DNA of 64,000 nucleotides from Sphingomonadales bacterium (GCA_027486415.1 JAIXPC010000002.1:372001-436000), one strand, 5' to 3'. Counted from the stretch's first letter, positions 8,381 to 18,334 are shown. The notes: generated by a model from the sequence alone, not told the origin. Made by a program: numbers and translations.

Positions 8381-9259
8381 ATGGCCAGCATCGCATTCAT
8401 CGGCGTCGGCAACATGGGCGGCGGCATGGCCTTGAACCTGGCCAAGGCCGGCCACGACGTTCGCGCCTTCGATCTTTCGGCCGATGCGCTGGCGCGGGTG
8501 GCGGCGGGCGGCTGCACGGTCGCCACTTCTGCCATTGAAGCCGCGACGGGCGCCGATGCCATCGTTACCATGCTCCCCGCCGGCAGCCATGTCCGCGCCG
8601 CCTATGAAGGCGGGCTGTTCGATGCGGCGGGCCCCGATGCCATCCTGATCGATTGTTCCACCATCGATGTCGCCACGGCAAAATCGCTGGGTGAGGCTGC
8701 CGCCGCGCGCGGGCTGGCGATGGTCGATGCGCCGGTGTCGGGCGGGACCGCGGCGGCCGATGGCGGCACGCTCACCTTCATGGTCGGCGGGCCGGCAGAC
8801 GCCTTTGAACGCGCCCGGCCGATCCTTGAAAAGATGGGCAAGGCCGTCATCCACGCCGGCGGCGCCGGGATGGGACAGGCGGCCAAGATCTGCAACAACA
8901 TGATCCTGGGCGCCACCATGATCGCCACCGCCGAAGCCTTCGTGCTCGCCGAGAAACTGGGGTTGGACGCGCAGACCTTCTTCGATATCAGCAGCAAGGC
9001 CAGCGGGCAATCGTGGTCGATGACCAGCTATTGCCCGGTCCCCGGCCCGGTGCCCACCTCGCCGGCCAACCGCGATTACCAGGGCGGCTTTGCTGCCGCG
9101 CTGATGCTGAAGGACCTGAAGCTGGCCATGGCCGCCGCCCAAGGGGCCGGGGCCAGCGTACCGATGGGGGCCGATGCCGCCAGCCTCTATCAGCTGATGG
9201 TCAACAATGGCGGCGGCAACAGCGACTTTTCGGCGATCATCAGGCTGCTCAGGGGCTGA
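8381..9259 (+). CDS. mmsB: 3-hydroxyisobutyrate dehydrogenase
   Basis: Oxidises 3-hydroxyisobutyrate to methylmalonate semialdehyde with NAD, the step before MmsA in valine breakdown. The 292-residue protein has the N-terminal dinucleotide motif [15 protein letters not shown], the substrate motif [16 protein letters not shown] near residue 120, and the catalytic-lysine motif [12 protein letters not shown] near residue 170. A longer frame exists upstream, but the ATG at 8381 has AAGGAACG before it and starts exactly at the Rossmann strand. Together with mmsA and the hydratase it gives a nearly complete distal valine pathway. Confidence 0.94.
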   Translation: MASIAFIGVGNMGGGMALNLAKAGHDVRAFDLSADALARVAAGGCTVATSAIEAATGADAIVTMLPAGSHVRAAYEGGLFDAAGPDAILIDCSTIDVATAKSLGEAAAARGLAMVDAPVSGGTAAADGGTLTFMVGGPADAFERARPILEKMGKAVIHAGGAGMGQAAKICNNMILGATMIATAEAFVLAEKLGLDAQTFFDISSKASGQSWSMTSYCPVPGPVPTSPANRDYQGGFAAALMLKDLKLAMAAAQGAGASVPMGADAASLYQLMVNNGGGNSDFSAIIRLLRG

Positions 9260-9308
9260 TCTGCCGCGTTGGCAATTGGCGGCCATCCGCGCTATGCCCC
9301 CGCCCATC

Positions 9309-9971
9309 ATGGCCCAACCGCTGATCATCGCCCTGCCCAAGGGCCGCATCCTGAAAGAGGCGCTGCCGCTGCTGGCCAAGGTCGGCATCGTGCCGGAAGC
9401 CGATTTTTCGGACGAGAACAGCCGCAAGCTGACGTTCGCCACCAGCCGCGATGACGTGCGGGTGATCCGCGTCCGCAGCTTCGATGTCGCCACCTTTGTG
9501 GCCTTTGGCGCGGCGCAGATCGGCATCGCCGGCAACGACGTGCTGATGGAGTTCGACTTTTCCGAAATCTATGCGCCGGTCGATCTGAACATCGGCCACT
9601 GCCGCCTGTCGGTAGCACAGCCCGCCGCGCTCGATCCCGACCTGTCGCGCCTGTCCCACGTGCGCGTCGCCACCAAATATCCCGGCCTCACCCGCCGCCA
9701 CTTCGCCGCGCGCGGCTTGCAGGCAGAGGTGATCAAGCTGAACGGCGCGATGGAGCTGGCGCCGCTGGTCGGCCTGTCCAGCCGCATCGTCGACCTGGTA
9801 TCGACCGGCAAGACGCTGGCTGAAAACGGCCTGGTGGAGGTGGAGGTGATCGCGCAGATCACCAGCCGCCTGATCGCCAACCGCGCCGCCTTCAAGACCG
9901 ATGCGCGCGTGGTCGCCATCATTGATGCCATGCGTGATCTTGTGGACAATCGCGATGCCGCTGCGGCTTGA
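9309..9971 (+). CDS. hisG: ATP phosphoribosyltransferase, short form
   Basis: First enzyme of histidine synthesis, joining ATP and PRPP. At 220 residues it is the short HisG form that lacks the C-terminal histidine-binding domain and normally requires the HisZ partner, which is not in this window. [18 protein letters not shown] at the N-terminus and [11 protein letters not shown] are diagnostic. The ATG at 9309 fits the family start; one at 9294 is also possible. It overlaps hisD by 17 bases, so the two are translationally coupled. Confidence 0.93.
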   Translation: MAQPLIIALPKGRILKEALPLLAKVGIVPEADFSDENSRKLTFATSRDDVRVIRVRSFDVATFVAFGAAQIGIAGNDVLMEFDFSEIYAPVDLNIGHCRLSVAQPAALDPDLSRLSHVRVATKYPGLTRRHFAARGLQAEVIKLNGAMELAPLVGLSSRIVDLVSTGKTLAENGLVEVEVIAQITSRLIANRAAFKTDARVVAIIDAMRDLVDNRDAAAA

Positions 9972-11253
9972 CGCTTCCGCCCCCGGTTTCGCCGCCGCCT
10001 TTGCCGCGCTGGTGGATGCCAAGCGCGACGATGCCGCCGATGTGTCCGCTACCGTCGCCGGCATCATCGCCGACGTGAAGGCGCGCGGCGATGCGGTGAT
10101 CGCCGACCTCACCGCCCGGTTCGACCGGGTCGATCTCGACGCGCTGGGCTGGGAAATCCCGGCCGCCGACCTCGATGCCGCGCTGTCCGGCCTCGATCCG
10201 AATTTGCGCGCGGCGCTCGATCTCGCCGCCACCCGCATCCGCGCCTTCCACGAACGGCAAAGGCCCGCCGGCAACGACGCGACCGATGCTGCCGGCGTCC
10301 GCACCGGCGTGCGCTGGACACCGGTGGACGCGGCCGGCCTGTATGTGCCGGGCGGGCGCGCTGCCTATCCGTCATCGGTGCTGATGAACGCCATTCCCGC
10401 CGTCGTCGCCGGCGTGCGCGATCTGGTGATGGTCACGCCCACCCCCGGCGGCGAGGTCAATCCATTGGTGCTGGCTGCCGCGCGTGTTGCCGGCGTCTCC
10501 CGCGTGTTCCGCATCGGCGGGGCGCAGGCCGTCGCGGCGCTCGCCTTCGGCACCGCCACCATTCCCAAGGTCGATGTCGTCACCGGCCCCGGCAACGCCT
10601 GGGTGGCCGAAGCCAAGCGCCAGCTTTACGGCGTCGTCGGCATCGACATGGTCGCCGGCCCATCGGAAGTTGTCATCGTGTCGGACGGCAAGTCCAACCC
10701 CGAATGGATCGGCGCCGACCTGTTGGCCCAGGCCGAGCATGACCCGGTGGCGCAATCCATCCTGATCACCACGTCTGCCGCCGAAGCCGATGCAGTGGAG
10801 GCCGCCGTCGCCCGCCAGCTGGAAACCCTGCCCACGGCGGCGGTGGCTGGCGTGTCGTGGCGAGATTACGGCGCGATCATCGTCGTTCCCGATCTCGATG
10901 CCACCTTGCCGCTGCTCGATGCGCTCGCTGCCGAGCATGCGGAACTGATGGTCGACGATCCCGACGCCCTGTTCGCCCGGATGCGTCACGCCGGATCGGT
11001 GTTCCTCGGCCGCCACACGCCAGAAGCGGCGGGCGACTATCTCGCCGGCCCCAATCACGTGCTCCCCACCGGCCGCCGCGCCCGTTTCGCTTCCGGCCTG
11101 TCGGTGGTGGATTTCATGAAGCGCACCACCTTCCTCGATTGCGGCCCGCAGGGCCTGGCCGCCATCGGTCCGGCCGGCGCCGCTATCGCCGACGTGGAAG
11201 GCCTGGCGGCGCACGCTGCCTCCATCCGTCTGCGTCTCGAACCAGGTTGCTAA
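9955..11253 (+). CDS. hisD: Histidinol dehydrogenase
   Basis: Catalyses the last two steps of histidine synthesis, L-histidinol to L-histidine, using two NAD and one zinc. The 432-residue length is normal. Visible signatures include [18 protein letters not shown] around residue 120, [18 protein letters not shown] near 205, [10 protein letters not shown], and the zinc/substrate region LLAQAEHDP. It starts inside the end of hisG. No further histidine gene follows; the AT-rich leader of the secretion locus begins after its stop. Confidence 0.95.
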   Translation: MPLRLDASAPGFAAAFAALVDAKRDDAADVSATVAGIIADVKARGDAVIADLTARFDRVDLDALGWEIPAADLDAALSGLDPNLRAALDLAATRIRAFHERQRPAGNDATDAAGVRTGVRWTPVDAAGLYVPGGRAAYPSSVLMNAIPAVVAGVRDLVMVTPTPGGEVNPLVLAAARVAGVSRVFRIGGAQAVAALAFGTATIPKVDVVTGPGNAWVAEAKRQLYGVVGIDMVAGPSEVVIVSDGKSNPEWIGADLLAQAEHDPVAQSILITTSAAEADAVEAAVARQLETLPTAAVAGVSWRDYGAIIVVPDLDATLPLLDALAAEHAELMVDDPDALFARMRHAGSVFLGRHTPEAAGDYLAGPNHVLPTGRRARFASGLSVVDFMKRTTFLDCGPQGLAAIGPAGAAIADVEGLAAHAASIRLRLEPGC

Positions 11254-11713
11254 ACCGGATTGCCGGTGTTCGAATTGGCGTGGGGCTGGTCTGGCCTCCG
11301 ATCGCCGGCCCCTGCCACGTCTTGACCAGTCCAAGCCGCCCCTGCCGCCGCAGGCGGCGCTCCCTTGGCTGTGCCGGGCGAGAGATTGTGAAAGTTCAAT
11401 TTACGATTATAAAAATAATCAGACGATAATAATGCGCATCTTTAGGATAATCCATAAAGAGATTGTCCCATCCATGTACAAATGCGCTGACCGAATTGAA
11501 TCGGCCATCATAAAAATGATAAAAACCAGCGCGATAGGCCGTTGTGTGTATCACTTACACATATTCCGTATTTGTAAACACGCTTTGTGATCATCTCAGA
11601 CGGCTTTAACAGGTTCACTGACTTAACAGACAGATTCCCACTTGTGCGTTCCGTACAGCGGCGACTTGTGTGTTGAGACGTGAAACAGATTGTCGGTTTT
11701 TTCTGAGGTAATC
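11254..11713 (+). promoter_or_regulatory. AT-rich 460-bp leader of the secreted-protein locus
   Basis: No gene is visible here. The first 100 bases resemble flanking DNA and hold a small GC hairpin (11344-11358) without a T tract. From about 11390 the composition becomes strikingly AT-rich for this genome. The stretch contains several dyads: ATCAT-AAAA-ATGAT (11507-11520), TGTGTA-N5-TACACA (11544-11560, CRP/FNR-like in outline), and a direct repeat TTAACAG at 11606 and 11623, spaced 17 bases. A TGAGGTAA ribosome site ends the region. It probably holds a strong regulated promoter with an upstream activating element; I cannot place -35 and -10 boxes with confidence. Confidence 0.55.
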
Positions 11714-14116
11714 ATGTCGAAAACGAGTGGCACGCCGACCGCAAAGGCCTCTTCGGGTCAGGGTGGGTCTGGCCCCAAGGCCGACACTGTTCTGGGTCGA
11801 AAGCTGCAGCCTGCAGTTGCTTCTGCGGCCGATTTGCGACCGATGAAGCTGGCCCTCAAGGCCGTGAAGGAAGCCGACGACGCCCGCGATGCGTCGGGTG
11901 ACGAAGCGGTCGATGTGGCCGCGCCTGAAAAGATCGCCATGGTTGACCAGGCCGCCCAGGGCGCCGTGACCCTTGCAAGCGAGCCGGCCGATGCTGCCGG
12001 TCAGACCGCTGCGGCTTCGGCCGCCCCCGCTGCTGCCGCCAGCAGCGCGGGCGGGATCGGCGCCATGCCGCTCGTGCTTGGTGGCCTTGCCGTGGTCGGC
12101 GGCGGTCTCGCGCTGGCTGGCGGCGGGAAGAAGGACACGGCTCCCACGCCGCCCGTCACGCCGCCGGCAACTCCGGTCAACGGGGCCCCGGTCGTTGCGG
12201 CCACGCAGGCGGTGTCGGTGGCCGAAGACGCCAAGGCCACCATTACCGTTTCGGCCACCGATCCGAACGGCGATACCCTCAGCTACACCAACACCGCCCC
12301 CAGCAAGGGCAGTGTCACCGCGTCGGGCAACAGCTTCGTTTACACGCCCAATGCGAATTTCAACGGCACCGACAGCTTCACCGTCACCGTCAACGACGGC
12401 AAGGGTGGCACGGTCACGCAGACGGTCAACATCACCGTCACGCCGGTGAACGACGGTCCGGTCGCTGCTGCCGACACCGGCGCTGCCACCGAAGACGCCG
12501 CGGCGCTGACCGGTTCGGTGGCCACCAATGACAGCGACCTGGATGGCGATACGCTGACCTATGCGCTGGCTGCTCCGGTTGCGGGCCTGACGCTGAACAG
12601 CAATGGCAGCTACAGCTTCAATCCTGCCGATGCCGCCTATCAGAATCTCGCCGCCGGCCAGGTGCGCGATGTCGTTGCCAACTACAGCGTCTCTGACGGC
12701 AAGGGTGGTACCGCGACCTCGACCCTGACGATCAAGGTTACCGGGGTGAACGACGCGCCGTCCGTGGCGGCCGCCCAATCGGTGGCGGCGAACGAAGATG
12801 CGGCGTCGGTGGCCTTCACGGTTGCGGCGACCGATGTCGACCAGGGTGATGCCCTGGTTTACCTCGTCCCGTCCCAGTCGGCCAAGGGCGGCGCCGTGAC
12901 CGCGGGTACCGGTGGTACGTTCACTTATGTGCCGCTGCCCGATTTCAACGGCACCGATTCGGTTGTCGTCACGGTCACCGACCGGGCGGGGGCGCAATCG
13001 ACCCAGACCGTGACGTTCAATGTCGCGAGCAACCTGGCCGAAACCCTTTCGATCGACGTCAGCAATGACAGCCAGGCCACCACCTATGATGCGGCTGGCT
13101 CGGGCTTCACGGCCGGTGACAACTTCAAGTTCACCGACGATCCGGCACGCGCAACCAACGCCCGAATCGTCAACTTCACCCGTGGCGACACGATTGAAGT
13201 GGCCGGCAACGCTGATGGTTACAGCTTCTCGTCGGTCGGCACGGATCTGGTGATCAGCTTCAACAACACCAGCGCCGGCGTGCTCAACCAGATCGTGATC
13301 CCGGGCGTCGCCACCGGCTTCATCCGCGATGAAGCCAGTGCCGAAAGCGTGCTCGGCCACGACTTCTTCCGCGCCACCACCAATTCCGCCGGCGGTGGCA
13401 CTGGCACGGCAGCGGCTGGCGGCAACCTCGATCTCGACAACGACAGCAATGTCTCGACGACCGCGCTCACCAGCGCCGCCGGATCCGACATCGCGTATAC
13501 CGAGAACGCCGATGTCGCCAACGCCATCCGCATCACGGATTTCGCCCGTGGTGACACGATCACCGTGTCGAACGCGACGGCCAATACCTACAGCTTCACG
13601 TCGATCGGCAACGATCTGGTCATCACCGCCAACAAGGCCGGCATTGCCAGCTCGATCGCCATCGCCGGCGTGGTGCCGACCGGTGCCTTCGTCAACAACG
13701 AAGCCAGCGCCGAAGCCGCCCTTGGTTTCGACTTCTTCCGCTTCGCGTCCAGCGGCGGTTCGGGCGGTGGCTCGGGCGGCCAGGGCACGGCGCAGAGCAT
13801 CGATAACGGCGCCACGGTGTCGACCATCAACGCCGGCACCGCCGCTCTCAATTTCACCGATGATGCAACCAAGGAGACCAACGTTGTAATCACGAACTTC
13901 ACCGCAAACGACCGTATCAGCGTCAGCGGTGCCACTCTGGCTCAGTATTCGTTCACGAATACCGATCCCAACGATCTCGTCATCACCGCGCCAACCGGCA
14001 ATGGTGGTGTCAACAGCATCGTTCTTGATGACGTCCTTGTGGGCAAGAACGTCTTCATTTTCGACTATGCCACGGCCCGTCAGGCAGTTGGCTTCGATTT
14101 CATGGTCTTCGGCTAA
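11714..14116 (+). CDS. Large secreted protein with cadherin-like repeats (type I secretion substrate candidate)
   Basis: An 800-residue, cysteine-free, acidic protein without a Sec signal peptide. Residues 1-110 are Ala/Asp-rich; 113-138 form a glycine-rich hydrophobic segment (GGLAVVGGGLALAGGG) like the membrane-retention or prefix segments of type I adhesins. About 155-440 hold three tandem cadherin/VCBS-like repeats, with NGDTLSY, NFNGTDSFTVTVNDGKGG and VNDGPV/VNDAPS linkers and DxDxD calcium-type motifs. From 440 to the end there are three copies of a roughly 100-residue module (NF-RGDTIxV, YSF-DLVI, EASAExxLGFDFF). The C-terminus, FDFMVFG, looks like a type I secretion signal. The next gene encodes a second such protein, and a full exporter follows, so surface display as adhesin or matrix protein is inferred. 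Confidence 0.75.
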   Translation: MSKTSGTPTAKASSGQGGSGPKADTVLGRKLQPAVASAADLRPMKLALKAVKEADDARDASGDEAVDVAAPEKIAMVDQAAQGAVTLASEPADAAGQTAAASAAPAAAASSAGGIGAMPLVLGGLAVVGGGLALAGGGKKDTAPTPPVTPPATPVNGAPVVAATQAVSVAEDAKATITVSATDPNGDTLSYTNTAPSKGSVTASGNSFVYTPNANFNGTDSFTVTVNDGKGGTVTQTVNITVTPVNDGPVAAADTGAATEDAAALTGSVATNDSDLDGDTLTYALAAPVAGLTLNSNGSYSFNPADAAYQNLAAGQVRDVVANYSVSDGKGGTATSTLTIKVTGVNDAPSVAAAQSVAANEDAASVAFTVAATDVDQGDALVYLVPSQSAKGGAVTAGTGGTFTYVPLPDFNGTDSVVVTVTDRAGAQSTQTVTFNVASNLAETLSIDVSNDSQATTYDAAGSGFTAGDNFKFTDDPARATNARIVNFTRGDTIEVAGNADGYSFSSVGTDLVISFNNTSAGVLNQIVIPGVATGFIRDEASAESVLGHDFFRATTNSAGGGTGTAAAGGNLDLDNDSNVSTTALTSAAGSDIAYTENADVANAIRITDFARGDTITVSNATANTYSFTSIGNDLVITANKAGIASSIAIAGVVPTGAFVNNEASAEAALGFDFFRFASSGGSGGGSGGQGTAQSIDNGATVSTINAGTAALNFTDDATKETNVVITNFTANDRISVSGATLAQYSFTNTDPNDLVITAPTGNGGVNSIVLDDVLVGKNVFIFDYATARQAVGFDFMVFG

Positions 14117-14118
14117 TC

Positions 14119-14147
14119 GGTGAAAAAGGCAGTGCTGCCTGCTCACC
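14119..14147 (+). other. Intercistronic hairpin between the two secreted-protein genes
   Basis: Nested inverted repeats GGTGA/TCACC and GGCAG/CTGCC lie just after the first stop codon. The hairpin lacks a T-run, so it could act as an mRNA-stability or partial attenuation element, uncoupling expression of the two products, rather than as a full terminator. A strong ribosome site (AGAGGG) for the next gene follows directly. Confidence 0.4.
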
Positions 14148-14169
14148 CCAAGAAAAGAGGGAATAAACA

Positions 14170-17100
14170 ATGAATCGTCTGATCCTTGCGTCGGGCAGCA
14201 CCTTTACCGTTGGTGCTGGCTCGTCTCTGACCACCGTTTTCGGCACCACCGGCAACGAAACCCTTTCGATCGGCGTCGGCGCCAAGGTCGTGCTGGATGC
14301 CTCGTTCAACCGCGGTGGTGACACGATCACCCTCGCTGGCAACGCCGCCAGCTACACCGCCCGCCAGAGCGGCTCGTCGGTCATCCTGACCGATGCCTCG
14401 GGCTCGGAAATCACCATCCCGGTCGGTGTCACCGGCGCCTCGGTGGCCTTCGCTGACGCTGCTGCCCGCACGCTGGTGTTCAACACCCAGACCAACGCCA
14501 TCACGCTCGGTGCCGACGTCGTTGACGCCACCGCCGATGCCCTGGCCGCTGGCAGCTCGGCCGTCGCTGGTCGCGCCTTCAACCTCACTGCCGGCATCGA
14601 CAGCGGCGCTGCCTTCGCCGGCGGCGCTGGCGACGACACCTACAGCGCCATCGCCACCACCTTCTCGGCTGGCGACGTGCTGAACGGTGGCGCGGGCAAG
14701 GACACGCTTGCCATCGTCGACAACGTGGCCGGTATGGGCATCGCTGCTCCGTCGGCGACCCTGACCAGCATTGAAGCGCTGACCATCTCGACCAACGGGC
14801 GCGTCGGTGTCCAGGCCGTCCAAGGCACCACCGCCGTCGCCCAGGTCAACACGATCTCGTTCACCGGCGCTGTTGACGTTGGCGATCGCTACAGCGTGAC
14901 CTACAATGGTGTCACCCAGGCCAGCGCCGGTTCGGCGGCTGCGACTGCGGCTGGCGCTGCTACCGTTGTTGCCAACACCATCAATGCCATGGCCGGCTCG
15001 TCGATCGCCGCCGTCTCGGGCAACAATGTCGTTGTGACCGCGCCGGTTGCCGGTACGCCGTTGCCGGCCTTCTCGGTTGCTGTGGTCGATTCCACCAACC
15101 AGACTGGCCTTCCCTCGATCGCGCTCACGACCGCCAACGTTGTCGGCGTGGCCGGTGTGACCGCCGCCGCCTATGACGTGTCGAGCTTCACGTCGCTGAC
15201 GGATGCCACGGTCTCGGCCGATGGCGCTGTCAACCTGAAGGCTGCCGGCACCCAGAATGTTGCCATCACCTCTGGCGCTGGTGTGACCCTGGCTGGCGGT
15301 CTGGCGCAGAATGTCACCGCCAAGGGCGGCTTCACGGTCAGCGGCGGCAAGGGCGCCGTCACCGTTGTCGACAGCGCCCAGGGCGCCGTTGCGTCGTCGG
15401 TCACCGATGGCACCTCGGTGAACATCACCTCCACGTCGCGCAACGACAACGGCACGACCGGCACGATCACCGTCGGCAGCAACACCAATGCTCCGACCGG
15501 CGCCGTGGCGATCAAGAGCACCATTTCGGAAGTGAAGAGCGCGAACAACACCGCCGGTGGCGCCATCACCGTCACGGGCGGCACGAGCGTCTCGGTCGAT
15601 CAGGTCGCTGTAAAGGCCCTGAACGACGCTGGTTCGGCCAACGGCTCCATCACCAACGCCGCCGTCACCGTGACCGGCACTGCCAGCACCACGTCGGTTT
15701 CGGTCGCCGCGACAAAAGCCGTCGCGGCAGCCGCCACTGTTGCGGCCGTTGCCGGCGTTACGGAAGTGGCGACGCTGACCTTCACTACCCTCGCCAACAA
15801 TACCTCCGCAACCGTCAACGGTCTGACCTTCACCAACACGTCCGGTGGGACGCTCACCGCGCAGCAGGTGGCCGCAGCCTTTGCCAACCTCTCCGCCGGC
15901 GCGACCCACGGCGCTTCGACGCGGGGCGTTTATTCGGGCACCTTCTCGACGGAAGGCTGGACGTCGGGCGCTGTCGGCGGCACCACCGCTGCTCCGACCG
16001 TGACCTTCACCGGCACCACGACAGGCGCACGGACTGACCTGGGGACCGGCACCGGCATCTCGGCTGCAACGACTGTGACGGACGGCGTGACCGCCGTTGC
16101 CGCCGCTGGTCGCACCGGCGTCGTCGCCAACTCGGTCACCGTGACCGACGTCAACAATGGCTCCACCACGAAGGCTGGCACCATCACCTCGGTGACCGCC
16201 GCGAACTACACGACGGTTACGGTGAACAGCAACGCGCTGAACACCCTCAGCCTGACGGGCGGTTCGGGCAACATCACCATCGGCAACGGCAGCCTGGTCG
16301 GCAACACGGCCACCACGCTGAACCTGACGGTGAACGGCCTGACCGGCGGCACGCTGGACGATGCTGATGTCTACAAGACCATTAACGTCACCGCGACCGG
16401 CGCGAACTCGACCCTGGCCAACATCACCAACACCGCGCTGACCGCGCTGACGGTTGGTGGCGACAAGACCTTGACGCTGACCAGCACGGCCGGCGCCACT
16501 GCCCTGGCCAATGTCACCGTCACCGGCGCAGCCGGCGTGACGGCGACCTTTGGTGCCGGCACGATGAAGGCTATCGACACAACCGGCACGACCGGCACCA
16601 GCACCATCACCTTCGATGCGACGCTGGCCACCTACACCGGCGGTGCGGGTTCCGATCGTGTCACCACCTCGGCCGTTGCGCCCTCCAAGGCCATCGACCT
16701 TGGTGCCGGTGATGACCGCCTGCAGCTGGCGCAAGGCACGAATTCGGTGACGGGTGCCATTTCGGGTGGCAGCGGTACCGACCGCCTCATCATGACCGCT
16801 GCCGATGCGGCGACGGCCGACAACGATCTGGCCTTCTCGGCGCTGGTCACCGGGTTCGAAGTTCTCCAGCTCATTGATGTCAGCAACCAGTCCGTCAATC
16901 TGGCCAACCTGGGCATCACTTCGAACGTCGTGATCGGTAATCGCGTCAATACGGGCACGCTGCAGGTTGCCAACCTCGTGCGGGGTGGCACCGTCACCGT
17001 CAACGCCCAGACTGGGGCAGCTGATGTTGTCGAATTTGACAATGCTGCCTGGAGGGCAACGGGCGCCAGCAGCGACAGCCTGAACATCAACCTTGGCAGC

Positions 17101-17907
17101 TCGGCTGGTAACACGAACGAGAACAACGGCACGGTCCAGACGAAGGGCATTGAAAGCATCGCGCTCAGCGCAACTCACGCCACTGCCGACACAAACGGTG
17201 TTGATATCGCTGCCGGCACCTTCAAGAACACGGTTGCCGTCAACGATACCTCGACGACCGACTCGCTGGCATCGTTGACCATCACCGGTAACGCCGGCGT
17301 TATCCTCGACGTGGCCGGGTCGACCGCACTTCGCACGATCGACGCCAGCGCCAACACCGGCGGTGTCACCGTGACGGCCGCGAGCACGTTGGCCGCCACC
17401 CTCACCGGCGGTTCGGGCAACGACAGCCTGACGGCCACCACCGGCACCAATGCCGACGTGCTGAACGGCGGCGCCGGCAACGACACGCTGACTTCCAACC
17501 AGGGTCTGACCACCCTGACCGGTGGTGCTGGTCGGGACCTGTTCGTGGTGGCGACGGCCGGTGCCAACGGAAACGTCTACACCACCATCACCGATGCGGC
17601 GGCTGGCGATCGCCTCGAGCTGTCCAACCGGGGCACCGAGACGTTCGCGACGGCCAGGCTGAACCTGGCAGCTACGGCAACCTTTGCCGATTACCTGAAC
17701 CTCGCTGCTTCGGGCGACGGTTCTTTGGCCGGCCGGATCTCGTGGTTCCAGTTCAACGGCAACACCTACGTTGTCGAAGATCTGTCGGCAGGCGCCACCT
17801 TTGCCAACGGTAGCGATATCGTCGTCGCCCTGTCGGGCCTCGTCGATCTCAGCACCGCGTCGCTGGCCTACAACGTCGGCGGCGCTCCGGTCCTGATGTT
17901 CGGCTGA
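14170..17907 (+). CDS. S-layer-like beta-strand-repeat protein with RTX motifs
   Basis: A 1245-residue, cysteine-free protein dominated by Thr, Ala, Gly, Val and Asn, predicted to be nearly all beta structure. It has no Sec signal. Residues 1-110 hold a module (FNRGGDTITLAGNAASYTA, then ILTD...EITIPVGV) related to the C-terminal modules of the preceding protein. RTX-type calcium nonapeptides occur near residue 151 (GGAGDDTY), 824 (GGAGSDRV) and as a cluster at 1078-1126 (GGSGNDSL, GGAGNDTL, GGAGRDLF). The C-terminus ends APVLMFG. RTX repeats near the C-terminus plus absence of Cys match type I exported surface-layer proteins such as Caulobacter RsaA. Its role as the main S-layer or matrix protein is inference; the exporter genes downstream support secretion. 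Confidence 0.8.
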   Translation: MNRLILASGSTFTVGAGSSLTTVFGTTGNETLSIGVGAKVVLDASFNRGGDTITLAGNAASYTARQSGSSVILTDASGSEITIPVGVTGASVAFADAAARTLVFNTQTNAITLGADVVDATADALAAGSSAVAGRAFNLTAGIDSGAAFAGGAGDDTYSAIATTFSAGDVLNGGAGKDTLAIVDNVAGMGIAAPSATLTSIEALTISTNGRVGVQAVQGTTAVAQVNTISFTGAVDVGDRYSVTYNGVTQASAGSAAATAAGAATVVANTINAMAGSSIAAVSGNNVVVTAPVAGTPLPAFSVAVVDSTNQTGLPSIALTTANVVGVAGVTAAAYDVSSFTSLTDATVSADGAVNLKAAGTQNVAITSGAGVTLAGGLAQNVTAKGGFTVSGGKGAVTVVDSAQGAVASSVTDGTSVNITSTSRNDNGTTGTITVGSNTNAPTGAVAIKSTISEVKSANNTAGGAITVTGGTSVSVDQVAVKALNDAGSANGSITNAAVTVTGTASTTSVSVAATKAVAAAATVAAVAGVTEVATLTFTTLANNTSATVNGLTFTNTSGGTLTAQQVAAAFANLSAGATHGASTRGVYSGTFSTEGWTSGAVGGTTAAPTVTFTGTTTGARTDLGTGTGISAATTVTDGVTAVAAAGRTGVVANSVTVTDVNNGSTTKAGTITSVTAANYTTVTVNSNALNTLSLTGGSGNITIGNGSLVGNTATTLNLTVNGLTGGTLDDADVYKTINVTATGANSTLANITNTALTALTVGGDKTLTLTSTAGATALANVTVTGAAGVTATFGAGTMKAIDTTGTTGTSTITFDATLATYTGGAGSDRVTTSAVAPSKAIDLGAGDDRLQLAQGTNSVTGAISGGSGTDRLIMTAADAATADNDLAFSALVTGFEVLQLIDVSNQSVNLANLGITSNVVIGNRVNTGTLQVANLVRGGTVTVNAQTGAADVVEFDNAAWRATGASSDSLNINLGSSAGNTNENNGTVQTKGIESIALSATHATADTNGVDIAAGTFKNTVAVNDTSTTDSLASLTITGNAGVILDVAGSTALRTIDASANTGGVTVTAASTLAATLTGGSGNDSLTATTGTNADVLNGGAGNDTLTSNQGLTTLTGGAGRDLFVVATAGANGNVYTTITDAAAGDRLELSNRGTETFATARLNLAATATFADYLNLAASGDGSLAGRISWFQFNGNTYVVEDLSAGATFANGSDIVVALSGLVDLSTASLAYNVGGAPVLMFG

Positions 17908-17918
17908 TCGTGTCACAG

Positions 17919-17949
17919 GCCGCCGTCCGGGCTGATCGGCCCGGGCGGC
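17919..17949 (+). other. GC-rich hairpin after the S-layer-like gene
   Basis: Imperfect inverted repeat (GCCGCC-CCGGGC arms with a small bulge) 12 bases after the stop. It has no T tract of its own and precedes the real terminator by about 30 bases, so it probably protects the 3' end of an abundant mRNA. Confidence 0.4.
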
Positions 17950-17978
17950 AGCCTCGATCACCCGGATCGGAAAACGTT

Positions 17979-18017
17979 GGCCCGCATGCCACTCCGGTGG
18001 GATGCGGGCCTTTCGTT
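17979..18017 (+). terminator. Intrinsic terminator of the secreted-protein genes
   Basis: A long hairpin, GGCCCGCAT with inner CCAC paired to GTGG and ATGCGGGCC, is followed by TTTCGTT. It closes the two-substrate transcription unit and separates it from the DUF6447 and exporter genes, allowing much higher substrate than exporter expression. Confidence 0.85.
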
Positions 18018-18118
18018 GCCTGATGACCGTTTATGTCCTGTTCCGAACCTTTCTGGGCCGGGCATGGCAGGCACAGCCCCGCTATGGGCGCGCAATCATC
18101 TCAACTCAGGGAACCCGC

Positions 18119-18310
18119 ATGAGCAGCGTTACCATCGACAACATCACCTATCCGCTCGACGCACTGTCGGATGACGCAAAGGCCCAGATGGTCAGCCTGC
18201 AGGCTGTCGATCGCCGCCTGGCCGATCTCCAGGAACAGGTGGCCATCCTGCAGACGGCGCGGATTGCCTACTCCAACGCCCTGCGCGGCATGCTGCCCTC
18301 GCCGAACTGA
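18119..18310 (+). CDS. Small DUF6447 family protein
   Basis: A 63-residue protein whose start (VTIDNITYPLDALSDDAKAQ) and middle (LQAVDRRLADLQEQVAILQT) match the small DUF6447 family: a short beta hairpin followed by a coiled-coil helix. The role is unknown. I chose the ATG at 18119 with CAGGGAA upstream; the frame is open earlier, but that extension is not family-like. It lies between the two secreted proteins and their exporter, 24 bases before an unknown gene, so an accessory role in secretion or substrate regulation is possible. Confidence 0.75.
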   Translation: MSSVTIDNITYPLDALSDDAKAQMVSLQAVDRRLADLQEQVAILQTARIAYSNALRGMLPSPN

Positions 18311-18334
18311 TCGCACCGGCTGCGGGCTGACGGC

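Noticed and set aside
7754-9535. A 593-codon minus-strand frame covering mmsB
   Set aside because: Only the last 170 codons look like a protein and have a ribosome site; the upstream part is antisense to mmsB.
11344-11358. Terminator after hisD
   Set aside because: The GCCGCC/GGCGGC hairpin is short with a 3-base loop and no T tract, so I did not list it as a terminator.
11615-14170. A stop-free antisense frame of 851 codons opposite the cadherin-repeat protein
   Set aside because: Same cause; it has no recognisable domain, and the sense frame has clear repeats and a good start.
14143-17961. A stop-free antisense frame of 1272 codons opposite the S-layer-like gene
   Set aside because: The encoded sequence is low-complexity Gly/Arg/Asp-rich, and the sense strand shows RTX motifs and a ribosome site. 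The open frame follows from codon bias in a repetitive GC-rich gene.
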